64,000 nucleotides of DNA from AWTP1-13 sp963770295. GTDB taxonomy: Bacteria; Pseudomonadota; Alphaproteobacteria; Rhizobiales; Hyphomicrobiaceae. Under the pieces are notes generated by a model, which was not told the origin of the DNA, did not search any database, and worked only from the letters and a program-made list of their open reading frames with translations. A program made the translations under genes and the position numbers. Positions 1 through 9,982 of this stretch are shown piece by piece. Position 1 is the first letter of the stretch, and each line of letters opens with the position of its first letter. The DNA is taken from contig CAVYPA010000001.1 in assembly GCA_963770295.1 (NCBI GenBank), forward strand, positions 124,001 through 188,000, read 5' to 3'.

Positions 1-1
1 G

Positions 2-943
2 GAATTGCGCTATGGCGAGAACCCGCATCAGCGCGCCGCCTTCTATACCACGGCGGCGCGGCGCCCGGGCGTGGCCACCCTCGTGCAGCACCAGGGCAAG
101 GAGCTTTCCTACAACAATCTCGCCGACACGGATGCCGCCTTTGAACTAGTGGCCGAATTCGACCCGGCGATGGCCGCCGTCGCCATTATCAAGCACGCCA
201 ACCCCTGTGGTGTTGCAACCGGCGGCACTCTGATCGAGGCCTATCGCAAGGCGCTCTTTTGCGATTCCGTCAGCGCCTTCGGTGGCATCATCGCGCTGAA
301 CGGTGCCATTGATGCGGCGACCGCAGCCGAGATCACCAGCATCTTCACCGAGGTGGTGATCGCGCCGCAGGCGAGCGCGGCAGCAAAGGCGATCTTTGCC
401 AGCAAAAAAAACCTGCGCTTGCTCACCACTGGCGCGCTGCCCGATCCGCGCCGCCAGGAGTTAAGCTTTCGCTCGCTGTCGGGTGGCTTCCTGGTGCAGT
501 CGCGCGACGGCGCCATGGTTGACGACCTCGACCTCAAGGTCGTGAGCAAACGCCAGCCAACGCCTCAGGAACTCGCGGATCTGAAGTTCGCTTTCAAGGT
601 GGCCAAGCACGTCAAATCCAATGCCATCGTCTACGCCAAGGACGGCGCCACGGTGGGCATCGGCGCCGGGCAAATGAGCAGGGTCGATAGCGCCCGTATT
701 GCGGCTTGGAAGTCGCTGGAGGCTGCCAAAGCGGCCGGCCTGAGCGAGCCGCTGGCCAAGGGCTCGGTGGTGGCGTCGGACGCCTTCTTTCCGTTCCCCG
801 ACGGCCTGCTGGCGGCCGCCGAGGCGAAGGTGACGGCGGTGATCCAGCCGGGTGGGTCCCTGCGCGACAGCGAGGTGATCGCGGCCGCGGACGCGCACGG
901 CTTGGCGATGGTATTCACCGGCCAACGCCATTTCCGGCATTGA
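2..943 (+). CDS. purH: Bifunctional purine biosynthesis protein PurH, C-terminal part (AICAR formyltransferase domain)
   Basis: The visible ~313 residues are the AICAR transformylase half of PurH, which formylates AICAR with 10-formyl-THF; the full protein also closes the ring to IMP (IMP cyclohydrolase). Seen: the domain-opening motif ELRYGENPHQ at the first codons, KHANPCGVA around residue 62 (the conserved Lys-His region of the transformylase), DSVSAFGG, KHVKSNAIV, GIGAGQMSRVDS, and the C-terminal VFTGQRHFRH that ends PurH proteins. The family is about 520-530 residues, so roughly 210 N-terminal residues (the cyclohydrolase domain) lie left of the window. The frame runs open into base 1. 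A GNAT-like gene follows after only 6 bp, so the two may be co-transcribed. Confidence 0.97.
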   Translation, partial: ELRYGENPHQRAAFYTTAARRPGVATLVQHQGKELSYNNLADTDAAFELVAEFDPAMAAVAIIKHANPCGVATGGTLIEAYRKALFCDSVSAFGGIIALNGAIDAATAAEITSIFTEVVIAPQASAAAKAIFASKKNLRLLTTGALPDPRRQELSFRSLSGGFLVQSRDGAMVDDLDLKVVSKRQPTPQELADLKFAFKVAKHVKSNAIVYAKDGATVGIGAGQMSRVDSARIAAWKSLEAAKAAGLSEPLAKGSVVASDAFFPFPDGLLAAAEAKVTAVIQPGGSLRDSEVIAAADAHGLAMVFTGQRHFRH

Positions 944-949
944 TCGGGC

Positions 950-1456
950 ATGGCCGACGGGCACGCGCCATTGGCCATTCGGCTGCGCCCGGCGACGGCC
1001 GAGGACGGCTTCTTGCTGCGCCGATGGCTGAGGGATCCGACGACGCAGGCCTGCTCGGGCAACCGGGCCAGCGCCGAGGCCGAGATCGCGCTGGCGCGCA
1101 TGAGCGAGACGGCGCTCACCCGCATCGTCACCTGTGAGGCGCGACCGATCGGTTACGCGCAGGCCATGGAAACCGCCGTGCACGCCGGTGCACAGCCGCC
1201 GGAAGTGCTGCCGGGCACTTGGGAGACCCAGTTCTGGATCGCCCCCTCGCGACCGCAGGTTCTCGCCGCCATTCCGGCGCTGCTTGCGGCGGAGGTTTTT
1301 GCCACCACACTTGCCATTGCCTGCTCGGGCCTCATCTCCATCAGGCAGGAGATGATGGTGCGCGCTTACGAGCGGGCCGGCTTTCGCTGGCGGCGGATTT
1401 GGCACGATCCCCTGTTCGGGCCCGCCTGGCTGATGCTGAAGGAGCGGCCGCACTAG
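950..1456 (+). CDS. GNAT-family N-acetyltransferase-like protein
   Basis: This 168-residue protein opens with LAIRLRPATAEDGFLLRRWL, typical of the first strand and helix of RimJ/AAC(6')-like acetyltransferases, and ends with VRAYERAGFRWRR, the usual last helix-strand of the fold. The acetyl-CoA loop (R/QxxGxG/A) is not clear in the middle, where the sequence is Ala-rich, so catalytic competence is uncertain and the substrate cannot be named. It starts 6 bp after purH. Its 3' end overlaps the antisense end of the glutamate dehydrogenase gene by about 115 bp, an unusually long convergent overlap. Confidence 0.7.
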   Translation: MADGHAPLAIRLRPATAEDGFLLRRWLRDPTTQACSGNRASAEAEIALARMSETALTRIVTCEARPIGYAQAMETAVHAGAQPPEVLPGTWETQFWIAPSRPQVLAAIPALLAAEVFATTLAIACSGLISIRQEMMVRAYERAGFRWRRIWHDPLFGPAWLMLKERPH

Positions 1457-4400
1457 CGGCACCGGCCACGTCTTGCAGCTGCCCGGCGGCGACCAGGAGC
1501 CGCGATAAGGTGAGCGTCTCTTCGTTGCTAATCTGCTCCAGGGTAGCAATCACGCGCGCCAGTCTCGGCCCCTGCTGCTCGAGCCAGGCCTCGATCCCCG
1601 CCGCGCCTTGGGCGCGGATCGCCGCCCGGGCCAGGTCGGCCTGGGATTTGCCCAATTGGTTGAGCGCCTGCGCCACGGCGAGCCGATCGTAGTAGTCGGA
1701 CGTGACGATCTTGCCGGCCTTGGCCGTCAGGTCGGCGATGTGCAGGCGGTCGCCGAGCACCAGGAAAATGCGGGCCGCCTCCGGCACCGGGCTGTTGCTG
1801 GCATGCGCGACCTCGGTGATGGCCAGGGCAAGCTCAAGCACATCGAGGGCGGCCATATCGGCGGCGAGGTCCTCCGGCACGCGTTCGACGACGAGCCGGC
1901 GGGCTTGATCGGCCAGCCCTGCGGCCAGGCGCGAGGGCAGCAGCGACGAAAGCCCCGGCTTGAGGGCGGCGAGCGTCGCCTTGTTGAGCGCGATGGTGTC
2001 GCCGAGGCTACTGCCGGCGCTGCCGAAGCGCAGCAGAAATAGCGTCTGCGCGCTCACCAGCTCGCGCGTCCTCTGATAGAGGCCAAGTTGTGTGGAGCCG
2101 CCAAGCTTGCCGTCGAGCGCATCGATCCGTTGCCAAAGCGCCGGCAGCTCGAAGACCTCGCGCACGGCCAAAAAGGCCAACGCCACATCGGCGGTCGTGC
2201 GCCGTGTTTCGTCGGCCAGCCGCACCGCCATCGCCGGACCGCCGCGATTGAGGACGGCGTTGGTGAGGCTGGTGGCGATGATGTCGCGGCGCAGGCTATG
2301 GCCGGCAATGCCAGCGGGAAAGCGCCGGCGCAGCTCGCTTGGAAAATAGGCGTCGAGCCAGGCCGCCAGCAGCGGCTCGTCCGGCACCGTGCTGGCGATC
2401 AGGTCGTGCTCGAGCGCGATCTTGGCGTAGCTCAACAGCACCGCCAGCTCCGGGCGGGTGAGCCCGCGACCAGCGCGGCCGCGCTCCTCCAGCTCCTTGT
2501 CGGAAGGCAGGGCCTCGAGCCGCCGCTCGAACAGGCCACGCTCTTCGAGGGCGTGCAGCAAAAGGGCATAGTCGGGGAGTTCGCGGCCGCAACTGCGTTC
2601 CGCCAGGCTCAATGCCAAGGACTGCTGGTAGTTGTTGGCGAGCGAGCCTGCCGCCACGTCATCGGCCATGGCGGCCAGCAAACGGCTGCGCGCCTCGGCC
2701 GACAGCTTGCCCGCTCGGCTGGCCGGACCCAACGCGATCTTGATGTTCACTTCCTGGTCGGAGGTGTTCACCCCTGCCGAATTGTCGATGAAATCCGTGT
2801 TCAGACGGCCACCGCGCTGGGCGAACTCGATGCGGGCGCGCTGGGTCATGCCGAGGTTGGCTCCCTCGCCCACGACCTTGACGCCGAGTTCGGCGGCGCT
2901 GACCCGAATGGCGTCATTGGCGCGATCGCCGACCTCTTGATCGGGCTCGCCCGTGGCGCGCACATAAGTGCCGATGCCGCCGAACCACAGGAGATCGGCC
3001 TTGCTTATAAGGAGGGCGTGCATCAGTTCGTTGGGGGTCAGCGTGGCGGTGTTTACGCCCAGCACGGTCCCTATCTCGGGGCTGATCGGAATCGATTTGG
3101 CGGAGCGTGCAAAGACGCCGCCACCCCGGGAGATCTTGCTGCGGTCATAGTCCTGCCAACTCGAGCGCGGCAGCGCGAAAAGGCGCTTGCGTTCGCCGAA
3201 GCCGAGCGCCGGATCGGGATCCGGATCGATGAAAATGTCGCGGTGATCGAAGGCTGCCACGAGTCGGATCGCCGGCGACAGCAGCATGCCGTTACCGAAC
3301 ACATCGCCCGACATATCGCCGACGCCGATCACCCGGAACGGCTGGCGCTGAATATCGACGTCCATCTCACGGAAGTGGCGCTCGACGCACTCCCAGGCAC
3401 CGCGCGCCGTGATCGCCATGCCCTTATGGTCGTAGCCCTGCGAGCCGCCCGAGGCGAAGGCGTCGCCCAGCCAGAAGTCGTGGGCGGCGGAAATCTCGTT
3501 GGCGATGTCGGAGAAGGTCGCCGTGCCCTTGTCGGCGGCGACCACGAGATAAGCATCGTCGTCGTCGTGGCGCAGCTACGAGGCGCGGCGGCACGATTTT
3601 GCCATCCTTCAGATTGTCGGTGATGTCGAGCAGGGCCGAGATGAACAGCCGATAGGCGGCAATGCCCTCCCTTTGCACGTCGTCGCGGCTGGCGTTACGC
3701 GGCAGTTGCTTGGGGAGAAAGCCGCCCTTGGCCCCGGAGGGAACGATCACCGCGTTCTTGACGCGTTGCGCCCGCACCAGCCCCAGGATCTCGGTGCGGA
3801 AGTCCTGGGCACGATCCGACCAGCGGATGCCGCCGCGCGCGATAGGGGCAAAGCGAAGATGCACGCCTTCCACGCGCGGGCAGTACACCCAGATTTCCCG
3901 GAACGGGCGCGGATGCGGTGCCGCCTCCACAAGCTTGCTGTCGAATTTGAAGCTGACCACCTCGGAACGCCGGCCACTGGCGTCCGCTTGATAGAAGTTG
4001 GTGCGCACCGTGGCGACGACCAGGTTGAAGACCTGGCGCAGGATGCGATCCTCATCCAGGCTTGGCACTTTGGCCAGGGCGCCCTCGATGCGCTGGCGGA
4101 TCGGCTCCGCCGCCGCTTGGCGCTCAGCTTGGGTGAGGGCCCGACCAGGATCGAAACGCAGGTGGAAGAGCTCGATGAGATCGCGCGTCAGGCCGGCGTG
4201 CCGGTGCAAGGTATCGGCAAGATAGCGCAAACCGAAGGGCGACTCGAGCTGGCGCAGGTAGGCGCAATAGGCGCGTACGGCGGCGACCTCGCGCCAGTCC
4301 GCGCCCGCCGACAAGATCAGGCGGTTGAAGCCGTCGTTGTCGGCGTCGCCGCGGAAGACGGCGAGAAAGCAGCCCTCGAGCCGACTGTCGTGACCCGCCA

Positions 4401-6258
4401 GTTCGATCGGCTCGCCGTCCGCCCGTTCCAACACCATGTCGTGCAGGGTGACGTCGACCACCTCGTCGGCAAATCGCGGCTTGAGGTGATAGGAGCGTTC
4501 GTCGATGGCGCGAAAGCCCAGGTTCTCTAGCACCGGCACGCGCTCCGACAGGGCGATGGGCTCGCCAAAACGATAGACCGCGGCGTGCAGGCGCCCGCCG
4601 GGTGCTTCCGCCGGGCGGTAGAAGTCGACGGCGATCGGCCGCTCCGGCCCCAGCCGCTCGATGCGCTCGATATCCTTGAGCGCGCGCTGCGGCGAAAAAC
4701 CCTCCGTATAGCCCACCGGGAAGGCGCTGCCGTATTTGGCAATAAGCGCCTCGCCGCTTGGCCCAAGCGTGGCGATGGCCTGCGCCAGCCGGTCCTGCCA
4801 GGTGCGGATAATCTCGACGATCTCGGCTTCGAGCCAGGCGGGCTCCAGCTTGGGGGTTGGGCCCCGGTGACGACCGATAATGAATTGCACGCGCACCAAC
4901 GGGCCTTCGGGAAAGTAGGGATAAAAGGCGGACACGCGACCATGGTAGGCCGCCGCCAGCAAGGCGCCGATCCGTTCGCGCACCCCCGTATTGTAGCGGT
5001 CGCGCGGAACATAGATGATGAGTGACACGAAGCGATCGAAGCGATCGACGCGGGCAAAGACGGCAACGCGCGGCCGCGTTTCGAGATCGAGGATGCCTTC
5101 GCTCCACGCCTGGAGTCGTTCCACCCCGATTTGGAACAGCTCATCGCGCGGGAAGGTATTGAGGATGTTGGTGAGGGCCTTGCCGGCATGGCTGGCGGGG
5201 GGGTAGCCGGAGGCCGCCAATACCTGCGCCACCTTGAGCCGCAGGAATGGAATTTCGCTTGGTGGGCGCACGTAGGCCTGCGAGGTGAAGAGGCCGACCA
5301 CGCGCAGCTCGCCCTTGAGCGTGCCATCGCCGTGGTAGGTCTTGATGCCGATATAGTCCATGTACGCGCGCCGGTGCACGCGGCTCACGACATTGGCCTT
5401 GGTGATAATCAGCGGCGCCGGGGCGAAGTAGAAGCGGCGGATCTCGGGCGTCATGGCGACGAGCTCGCTGCCGCGCCGCAATACCTCGACCGCGGGGTTG
5501 CGCAACACGCCAAGCCCACTGCCTTGGCGGGGGCGCAGATCGCCGCTTTCGGGGTCGCCGGTGAGCTCGAATTCGCGCATGCCGAGGAAGGTGAAATTGT
5601 CCTGGGCGAGCCAATGGAGAAAGGCCAGCGCTTCGGCGCGCAAATCCGCGGCAATGGGCGGGCGGACGGTGTCGAACTCGGCGATCGCCGCCTGCAGGCG
5701 CTGCCGCATCTTGCCCCAGTCGCCGACCGCAACCGCGACTTCTCCCAAGATCGCCGAGATCGCCGCCACCACTTCCGCGCCGGCGCCGGCGGGCAGGGCC
5801 TTGAGGAGAACGGCGATATAGCTTTCCTGATGCCCGTCGTTCCAATTCTGATCCCCCGGCCCTAGGATCTTGCGCAGGTAACCGGCGTCGTCGCGGTCGG
5901 TCTTGAAGATAGGGTGCAAAAGAGCGCGGACGCCAAGCCCGCGCGCCTGCAACTCGCCAAGGATCGAGTTGACCAGAAAGGGCATGTCATCGTTGCTGAT
6001 CTCGAGCACCGAGCTCGCCTTATCGGCATCGCCCGGGGATAGGCTGCGCAGGCGCACCTTGGGCTCAGCCTTCGGCTTGTTGGCGATAAAGTTGAGGGCT
6101 TGCCGCGTGAGCTCGGCGAGACGTGGCGGCTCCAAGCCGTCACCACCATTGTGCCCGAGCAGCAAAGGGACAAAGGCCGCCGCCAAGGGATCGGGGCCCA
6201 AGAGCTTCAGGATCTGCCGCAAGGCGCCACCTTTGCCCGCGACCGCTTGCAACGACAT
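1341..6258 (-). pseudogene. NAD-specific glutamate dehydrogenase (large, ~1,600 aa type), broken by one frameshift
   Basis: This gene encodes the giant NAD-dependent glutamate dehydrogenase, which oxidises glutamate to 2-oxoglutarate and ammonia. Read from 6258 (ATG; MSLQAVAGK), the first ~894 residues carry the long N-terminal region and the catalytic GAKGGFLPKQLP (substrate-binding Lys). Near 3575 the frame is lost. On the minus strand the bases gtagctgcgccac should read gtagtgcgccac, giving VVRHDDDDAYLVVAADKG; one extra base causes the break. The second frame (about 740 residues) continues with AADKGTATFSDIANE and GVGDMSGDVFGNGML (dinucleotide-binding part) to the C-terminal helical region. 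The sum, ~1,635 residues, fits the family. It is either a recent null mutation or a consensus error. The last ~40 residues are a low-complexity Ala/Ser/Arg tail lying antisense to the GNAT gene. Confidence 0.93.
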
Positions 6259-6387
6259 GGGGCGACATCCCAGCCTCGATTTCGGTGTGGGCGGAAGTGT
6301 GGACCGCTGGCTGGGGATTGACAATCGGCATGATCATTCGTTCACAATCATGGGCTGGCGCGCGTGGCGCCGGGCCAGCGCACGTTC

Positions 6388-6485
6388 ATGCCCCCACATT
6401 GATGCCCCCACGTGGATGCGCCCAGCTGGATGCCTCAGGTGGATGGCGACGTGAAGGCCCTAAAGGACGCAGCCTCCAGGACGCA
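6388..6485 (+). repeat. Degenerate 14-bp tandem repeats in the leader of the peroxidase-related gene
   Basis: Units starting ATGCCCCCACRTTG/GTGG begin at 6388, 6402, 6416 and 6430, a regular 14-bp spacing, with a last degenerate copy at 6443. A second family, AGGACGCA, occurs at 6464 and 6478, again 14 bp apart. The second copy lies just upstream of the ATG at 6490 and may act as its ribosome-binding site. Each repeat unit supplies an ATG, but in changing frames. Confidence 0.8.
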
Positions 6486-6489
6486 AGCG

Positions 6490-7170
6490 ATGCCGGCGAG
6501 AGAAGATAAGATGGCGCTCGATCTGGCGCCCGCGGCCGAACTCGAGCCCGAGCTTGTCGCCTACTTCGAGAAGTGCCGCGAAAAGCTGGGCTTCGTGCCC
6601 AACGTGTTACAGGCTTATGCCTTCGACAACGCCAAACTCAAGGCCTTCGTGCTGATGGCCGACGACTTGATGCTGGGTGACAGCGGTCTTTCCAAGCTCG
6701 AGCGCGAGATGATCGCCGTCGCCGTCAGCGCCGTCAATCATTGCCACTACTGCCTCACCTCGCACGGGGCCGCCGTGCGCCAACGCGCTGGCGACCCGGT
6801 CGTGGGCGAGCAAATCGCGCAGAATTACCGGGCCGCCAATCTGCCTTCGCGGCAAAAAGCCATGCTGGACTTTGCCGTCCGGCTAACGGAGGCGCCCGAC
6901 AAGATCGAGGCGCAGGATCGCCAACGGCTGCGCGAGGCGGGCTTCAGCGATCGCGATATTTGGGACATCGCCGCGGTGGCCGCCTTCTACAACATGTCAA
7001 ACCGCCTGGCGGCCGCCGTCGACCTGCGGCCCAACGCAGACTATCACTATTGGGCCCGCGAAAAGCCGCCGCCGCAGGCGGCCCGCCGCGAGGGCCGAGC
7101 CGCCACCTCCGCCTTGGCGGCCCACCCCGAACCGACCGGCTCCGGCCGCCGCCGCCGCCGCCGCGCGTGA
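6490..7170 (+). CDS. Carboxymuconolactone decarboxylase / AhpD-fold peroxidase-related protein
   Basis: Seen: LGFVPNVLQAYAFDNAKLKAF, GLSKLEREMIAVAVSAVN and CHYCLTSHGAAVR, with redox Cys85 and Cys88 (CxxC) and the following His, then FYNMSNRLA. This is the signature of the 'uncharacterised peroxidase-related enzyme' branch of the AhpD-like superfamily, small all-helical proteins that use the CxxC pair for thiol-dependent peroxide reduction. The family is about 180-195 residues. This copy has a ~40-residue C-terminal extension ending in six consecutive Arg residues encoded by a GCC/CGC-type triplet run. Starts are possible at 6412 (GTG), 6490 (ATG) and 6511 (ATG); homology begins near 6511. I chose 6490 because AGGACGCA lies just upstream; 6511 is equally plausible, with GAGAGAAG before it. 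Confidence 0.85.
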   Translation: MPAREDKMALDLAPAAELEPELVAYFEKCREKLGFVPNVLQAYAFDNAKLKAFVLMADDLMLGDSGLSKLEREMIAVAVSAVNHCHYCLTSHGAAVRQRAGDPVVGEQIAQNYRAANLPSRQKAMLDFAVRLTEAPDKIEAQDRQRLREAGFSDRDIWDIAAVAAFYNMSNRLAAAVDLRPNADYHYWAREKPPPQAARREGRAATSALAAHPEPTGSGRRRRRRA

Positions 7171-7280
7171 CGTTGGCGCCACGCCACCTCGACATGGACC
7201 TGGAGTATGCCATATTTGCCCGGCAGATGAGGTAGGCTCGGCTCTGGGCGATCGGCTCGGCGCGTTGGGGGGCGGTTTGG

Positions 7281-8420
7281 ATGCGTAACGCAATCGCTGT
7301 GATGAATACCAAGGGCGGGGTCGGCAAATCGACCTTGGTGCTGGCCCTCGCCGAGACGCTGTCGGCGCACTACGGCAAGAATGTTTTGATCATTGATTCC
7401 GACGCGCAAACGAGCATTAGCGCCATGTTGCTGACGCCGGCCAATCTGCATCGGCTGCAGTCGGATGGCCTCACCATCGTCGATCTGTTGGTGGCAAGCG
7501 TCCTCAACAATGTCGCCGTCGACTGGCCGCGCTTCGTGGTAGGGGGTGTCTCGGATGTGGACGAGGCGCGCTCGGTCTACCTGGTTCCGAGCGATATGCA
7601 ACTCACCTTGTTCGAGCGCGAGGTGTCCAAGGAAAGCCTGCACGGCAAGCTGCGCAGCAGCATCGGCGCCCTGTTGAACCACGTACGCGGCGTGTTCGAC
7701 ATCGTCCTTATCGACTGTCCGCCGGGGCTATCGGTATTGACGAAGTCTCGGCTTAGGGAGGCAGATTTTCATCTTTCCCCGACCAAGCCCGACTATGTCT
7801 CCACCTGCGGCTTGGAGGTGTTTCGCCGCTTCAAGGGCCTGAACCCGGAAATGGGCTTTGCCGAGAACCTGGGCGTGATCGTCAACATGAAGGACGCCTA
7901 CTCTTCGGTCGACGCCGATTATCAGCGCTGGCTGATGGAGAACCCCGACAACCTCTGCTTTCGCCAGGCCGTCCCGCGCACGAGCGCCCTGCAGGTGGCG
8001 GCCCAGCTCAGTCCCGTGGAACGATCCTATGTCGCCAAATATCCAGGCGAGTCCGGCGTCACCGTCCGCGCCGTGGCCGAGGAACTGATCAACCGGCTGA
8101 CCGCGGCCAATCGGGCGGCCCAAGCCAAACCGCCGCCGGCGACCGCCAAGGCCAACCCGCCGCAAGCACCGACCCCGCCGAAGGCCGCCGAACCGGGGCC
8201 CGCCGCCCAGGCCGCGGCCGCGCCGCGACAGGCCCCGCCGCCGACGCCGGCACGAGCGGACGCGCCGGGCGCGGAGGCGACTACCCCGCCGCGGGCGGTG
8301 CCCGTTTCGCCGGTTGAGCAAGCCCGCTCCGCCGCCCCGCGCGTTGTGCGCGCCGTTGCCCCGCAAGCGAAGGCGGCCCCGACGCCGCCGCCGCTCACCA
8401 AGCCCACCTTGATCAAATAA
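7281..8420 (+). CDS. Orphan ParA/MinD-type ATPase with a Pro/Ala-rich C-terminal tail
   Basis: Residues 8-18 form the deviant Walker A box MNTKGGVGKST of ParA-type ATPases, with the signature Lys11 and the catalytic Lys16. IDSDAQTS follows (A' motif) and the Walker B is VLIDCPPGLS. The ATPase core ends near residue 275. The remaining ~105 residues are Pro/Ala/Lys-rich low complexity (repeated PPP, APTPP, AAP), probably disordered. No parB-like gene or parS-like repeat is adjacent, and the neighbours are metabolic genes, so this is not the chromosome partition operon. ParA-like proteins of this sort position chemotaxis, carboxysome, flagellar or polar cargo; which one cannot be told here. The fold assignment is firm, the cellular role unknown. 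Confidence 0.88.
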   Translation: MRNAIAVMNTKGGVGKSTLVLALAETLSAHYGKNVLIIDSDAQTSISAMLLTPANLHRLQSDGLTIVDLLVASVLNNVAVDWPRFVVGGVSDVDEARSVYLVPSDMQLTLFEREVSKESLHGKLRSSIGALLNHVRGVFDIVLIDCPPGLSVLTKSRLREADFHLSPTKPDYVSTCGLEVFRRFKGLNPEMGFAENLGVIVNMKDAYSSVDADYQRWLMENPDNLCFRQAVPRTSALQVAAQLSPVERSYVAKYPGESGVTVRAVAEELINRLTAANRAAQAKPPPATAKANPPQAPTPPKAAEPGPAAQAAAAPRQAPPPTPARADAPGAEATTPPRAVPVSPVEQARSAAPRVVRAVAPQAKAAPTPPPLTKPTLIK

Positions 8421-8581
8421 GGCGTGGGCGCGCGCGAAGCACTTTTCTATGCTGGCTGCGCCGGGCGCGTTGCTATGCTGCAGTGCCTCGGCGCGAGGCG
8501 CCCCGGGGCTGGCGATAGGGGTGTTGCGTGGCGCGTTGAAGGCCAGCCGCGGCGGCGGCGCCAATGAGGGCGGGATTGATG

Positions 8582-9940
8582 ATGGCTGCGACGGTCTTTG
8601 ATTCTGCAATTTTCCGCGACACCTTCGCCACGCCCGCCATGCGCGAGATTTTCTCCGAGCCGGCGACGGTGGCGCGCTATGTCGAGGTTGAGGTGGCGCT
8701 CGCCCAGGTCGAGGCCCGGCTCGGCATTATTCCGCAAGATGCCGCCGACAGCATCAAGCGGCTGGCCAGCGCCAAAGACATCGACCTTGCTCAGTTGCGG
8801 CAGGCCACGAACGTGGTCGGCTATCCCATCGTCGGGCTGGTCGCCCAGCTCGCCAAGCAATGCGGCGCGGCCGGGCGCTATCTGCACTGGGGTGCGACCA
8901 CGCAAGACATCATGGATACCGCCGTTGTGCTGCAGATCAAGGCGGCCTTGGCGATCGTCGAGCGCGACCTCGCCGCGATCGATGGCGCGCTCGCGGAACT
9001 CGCCAAGACTTTTCGCGGCACGGTGATGGCCGGCCGCACGCATCTGCAGCACGCGCTGCCGATCACCTTTGGCTATAAGGCTGCGGTGTGGCTCAGTGCG
9101 GTTCTGCGCCATCGCCAGCGGCTCGAAGAGATCAAGCCGCGCCTCTTGGTCGGGCAGTTCGCCGGCGCGGCAGGTACGCTGGCTTCGCTGGGCGACAAGG
9201 GGCTTGCCGTGCACGATGCTCTGATGGGAGAGCTCGGTCTCGGCAGCGCCGCCATGCCCTGGCATGTGGGCAGGGACAACGTGGCGGAAGCCGTCGCACT
9301 GCTGGCCTTGATCGCCGGCAGCCTGGCCAAGATCGCAACCGACCTCATGCTGATGATGCAGACCGAGGTCGCCGAGGCCTTCGAGCCCTTCGAAGAGGGG
9401 CGCGGCTCCTCTTCGACCATGCCGCAAAAGCGCAATCCGATCGCCTGCGAGCTGATTATCGCGGCCGCCCGGATCGTGCGCCAGCATGCGGGGCTGATGC
9501 TCGATGCGGTGGTGGCGGATCATGAGCGCGCAACCGGCCCCTGGCACCTCGAATGGCTGGCCTTGCCCGAGGCCTTCCTGGCAACCGGCGCGGCGCTTGC
9601 GCATGCGCGCGCCATGCTGGAGGGGTTGATCGTCGAGCCGGAGCGCATGCGGCGCAACCTCGAGCTGACGGGAGGCGCCATCGTCGCGGAGGCGGTGATG
9701 ATGGCGCTGGCCGAGTCTACCGGCCGGCAGGAGGCGCACCACATCATCGCGCACGCCACGCGCTCGGCGCTCGCCAACGGTACGCCGTTGCTGGCCGAGC
9801 TCGAGCGCGAGGATAAGGTGACCAAGCATCTCGATGCTTCGCGACTGCGCCAGCTGACCGATCCCGCCAACTACCTGGGCTCGGCGCTGGCCATGGTCGA
9901 TCGCCTGCTGGCCGGACGCGGCCGCGCGTCTTCGGGCTAG
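8582..9940 (+). CDS. Lyase 1 superfamily protein (3-carboxy-cis,cis-muconate cycloisomerase / adenylosuccinate lyase family)
   Basis: The protein belongs to the fumarase/aspartase superfamily of homotetrameric lyases. It shows the three conserved regions: HWGATTQDIMDT, GRTHLQHALPITFG, and the signature GSSTMPQKRNP with the catalytic Ser in the mobile loop. The N-terminus (FDSAIFRDTFATPAMREIFS) resembles PcaB of protocatechuate degradation more than the bacterial PurB of purine synthesis, and the ~450-residue length fits PcaB. No other beta-ketoadipate genes are nearby, so the substrate stays open. Starts at 8564, 8579 and 8582 are in frame; I chose 8582 because GAGGGCGGG then sits at ribosome-binding distance. 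It is followed by convergent aspS after 42 bp. Confidence 0.88.
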   Translation: MAATVFDSAIFRDTFATPAMREIFSEPATVARYVEVEVALAQVEARLGIIPQDAADSIKRLASAKDIDLAQLRQATNVVGYPIVGLVAQLAKQCGAAGRYLHWGATTQDIMDTAVVLQIKAALAIVERDLAAIDGALAELAKTFRGTVMAGRTHLQHALPITFGYKAAVWLSAVLRHRQRLEEIKPRLLVGQFAGAAGTLASLGDKGLAVHDALMGELGLGSAAMPWHVGRDNVAEAVALLALIAGSLAKIATDLMLMMQTEVAEAFEPFEEGRGSSSTMPQKRNPIACELIIAAARIVRQHAGLMLDAVVADHERATGPWHLEWLALPEAFLATGAALAHARAMLEGLIVEPERMRRNLELTGGAIVAEAVMMALAESTGRQEAHHIIAHATRSALANGTPLLAELEREDKVTKHLDASRLRQLTDPANYLGSALAMVDRLLAGRGRASSG

Positions 9941-9982
9941 CCAACTCGCCTGTTGCCGACAAGCACCGCAGTGCTTGTGGCC

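Noticed and set aside
2088..3623. 511-residue open frame antisense to the glutamate dehydrogenase gene
   Set aside because: High-GC codon shadow with His/Gly/Ala-rich composition; the opposite strand carries a conserved enzyme.
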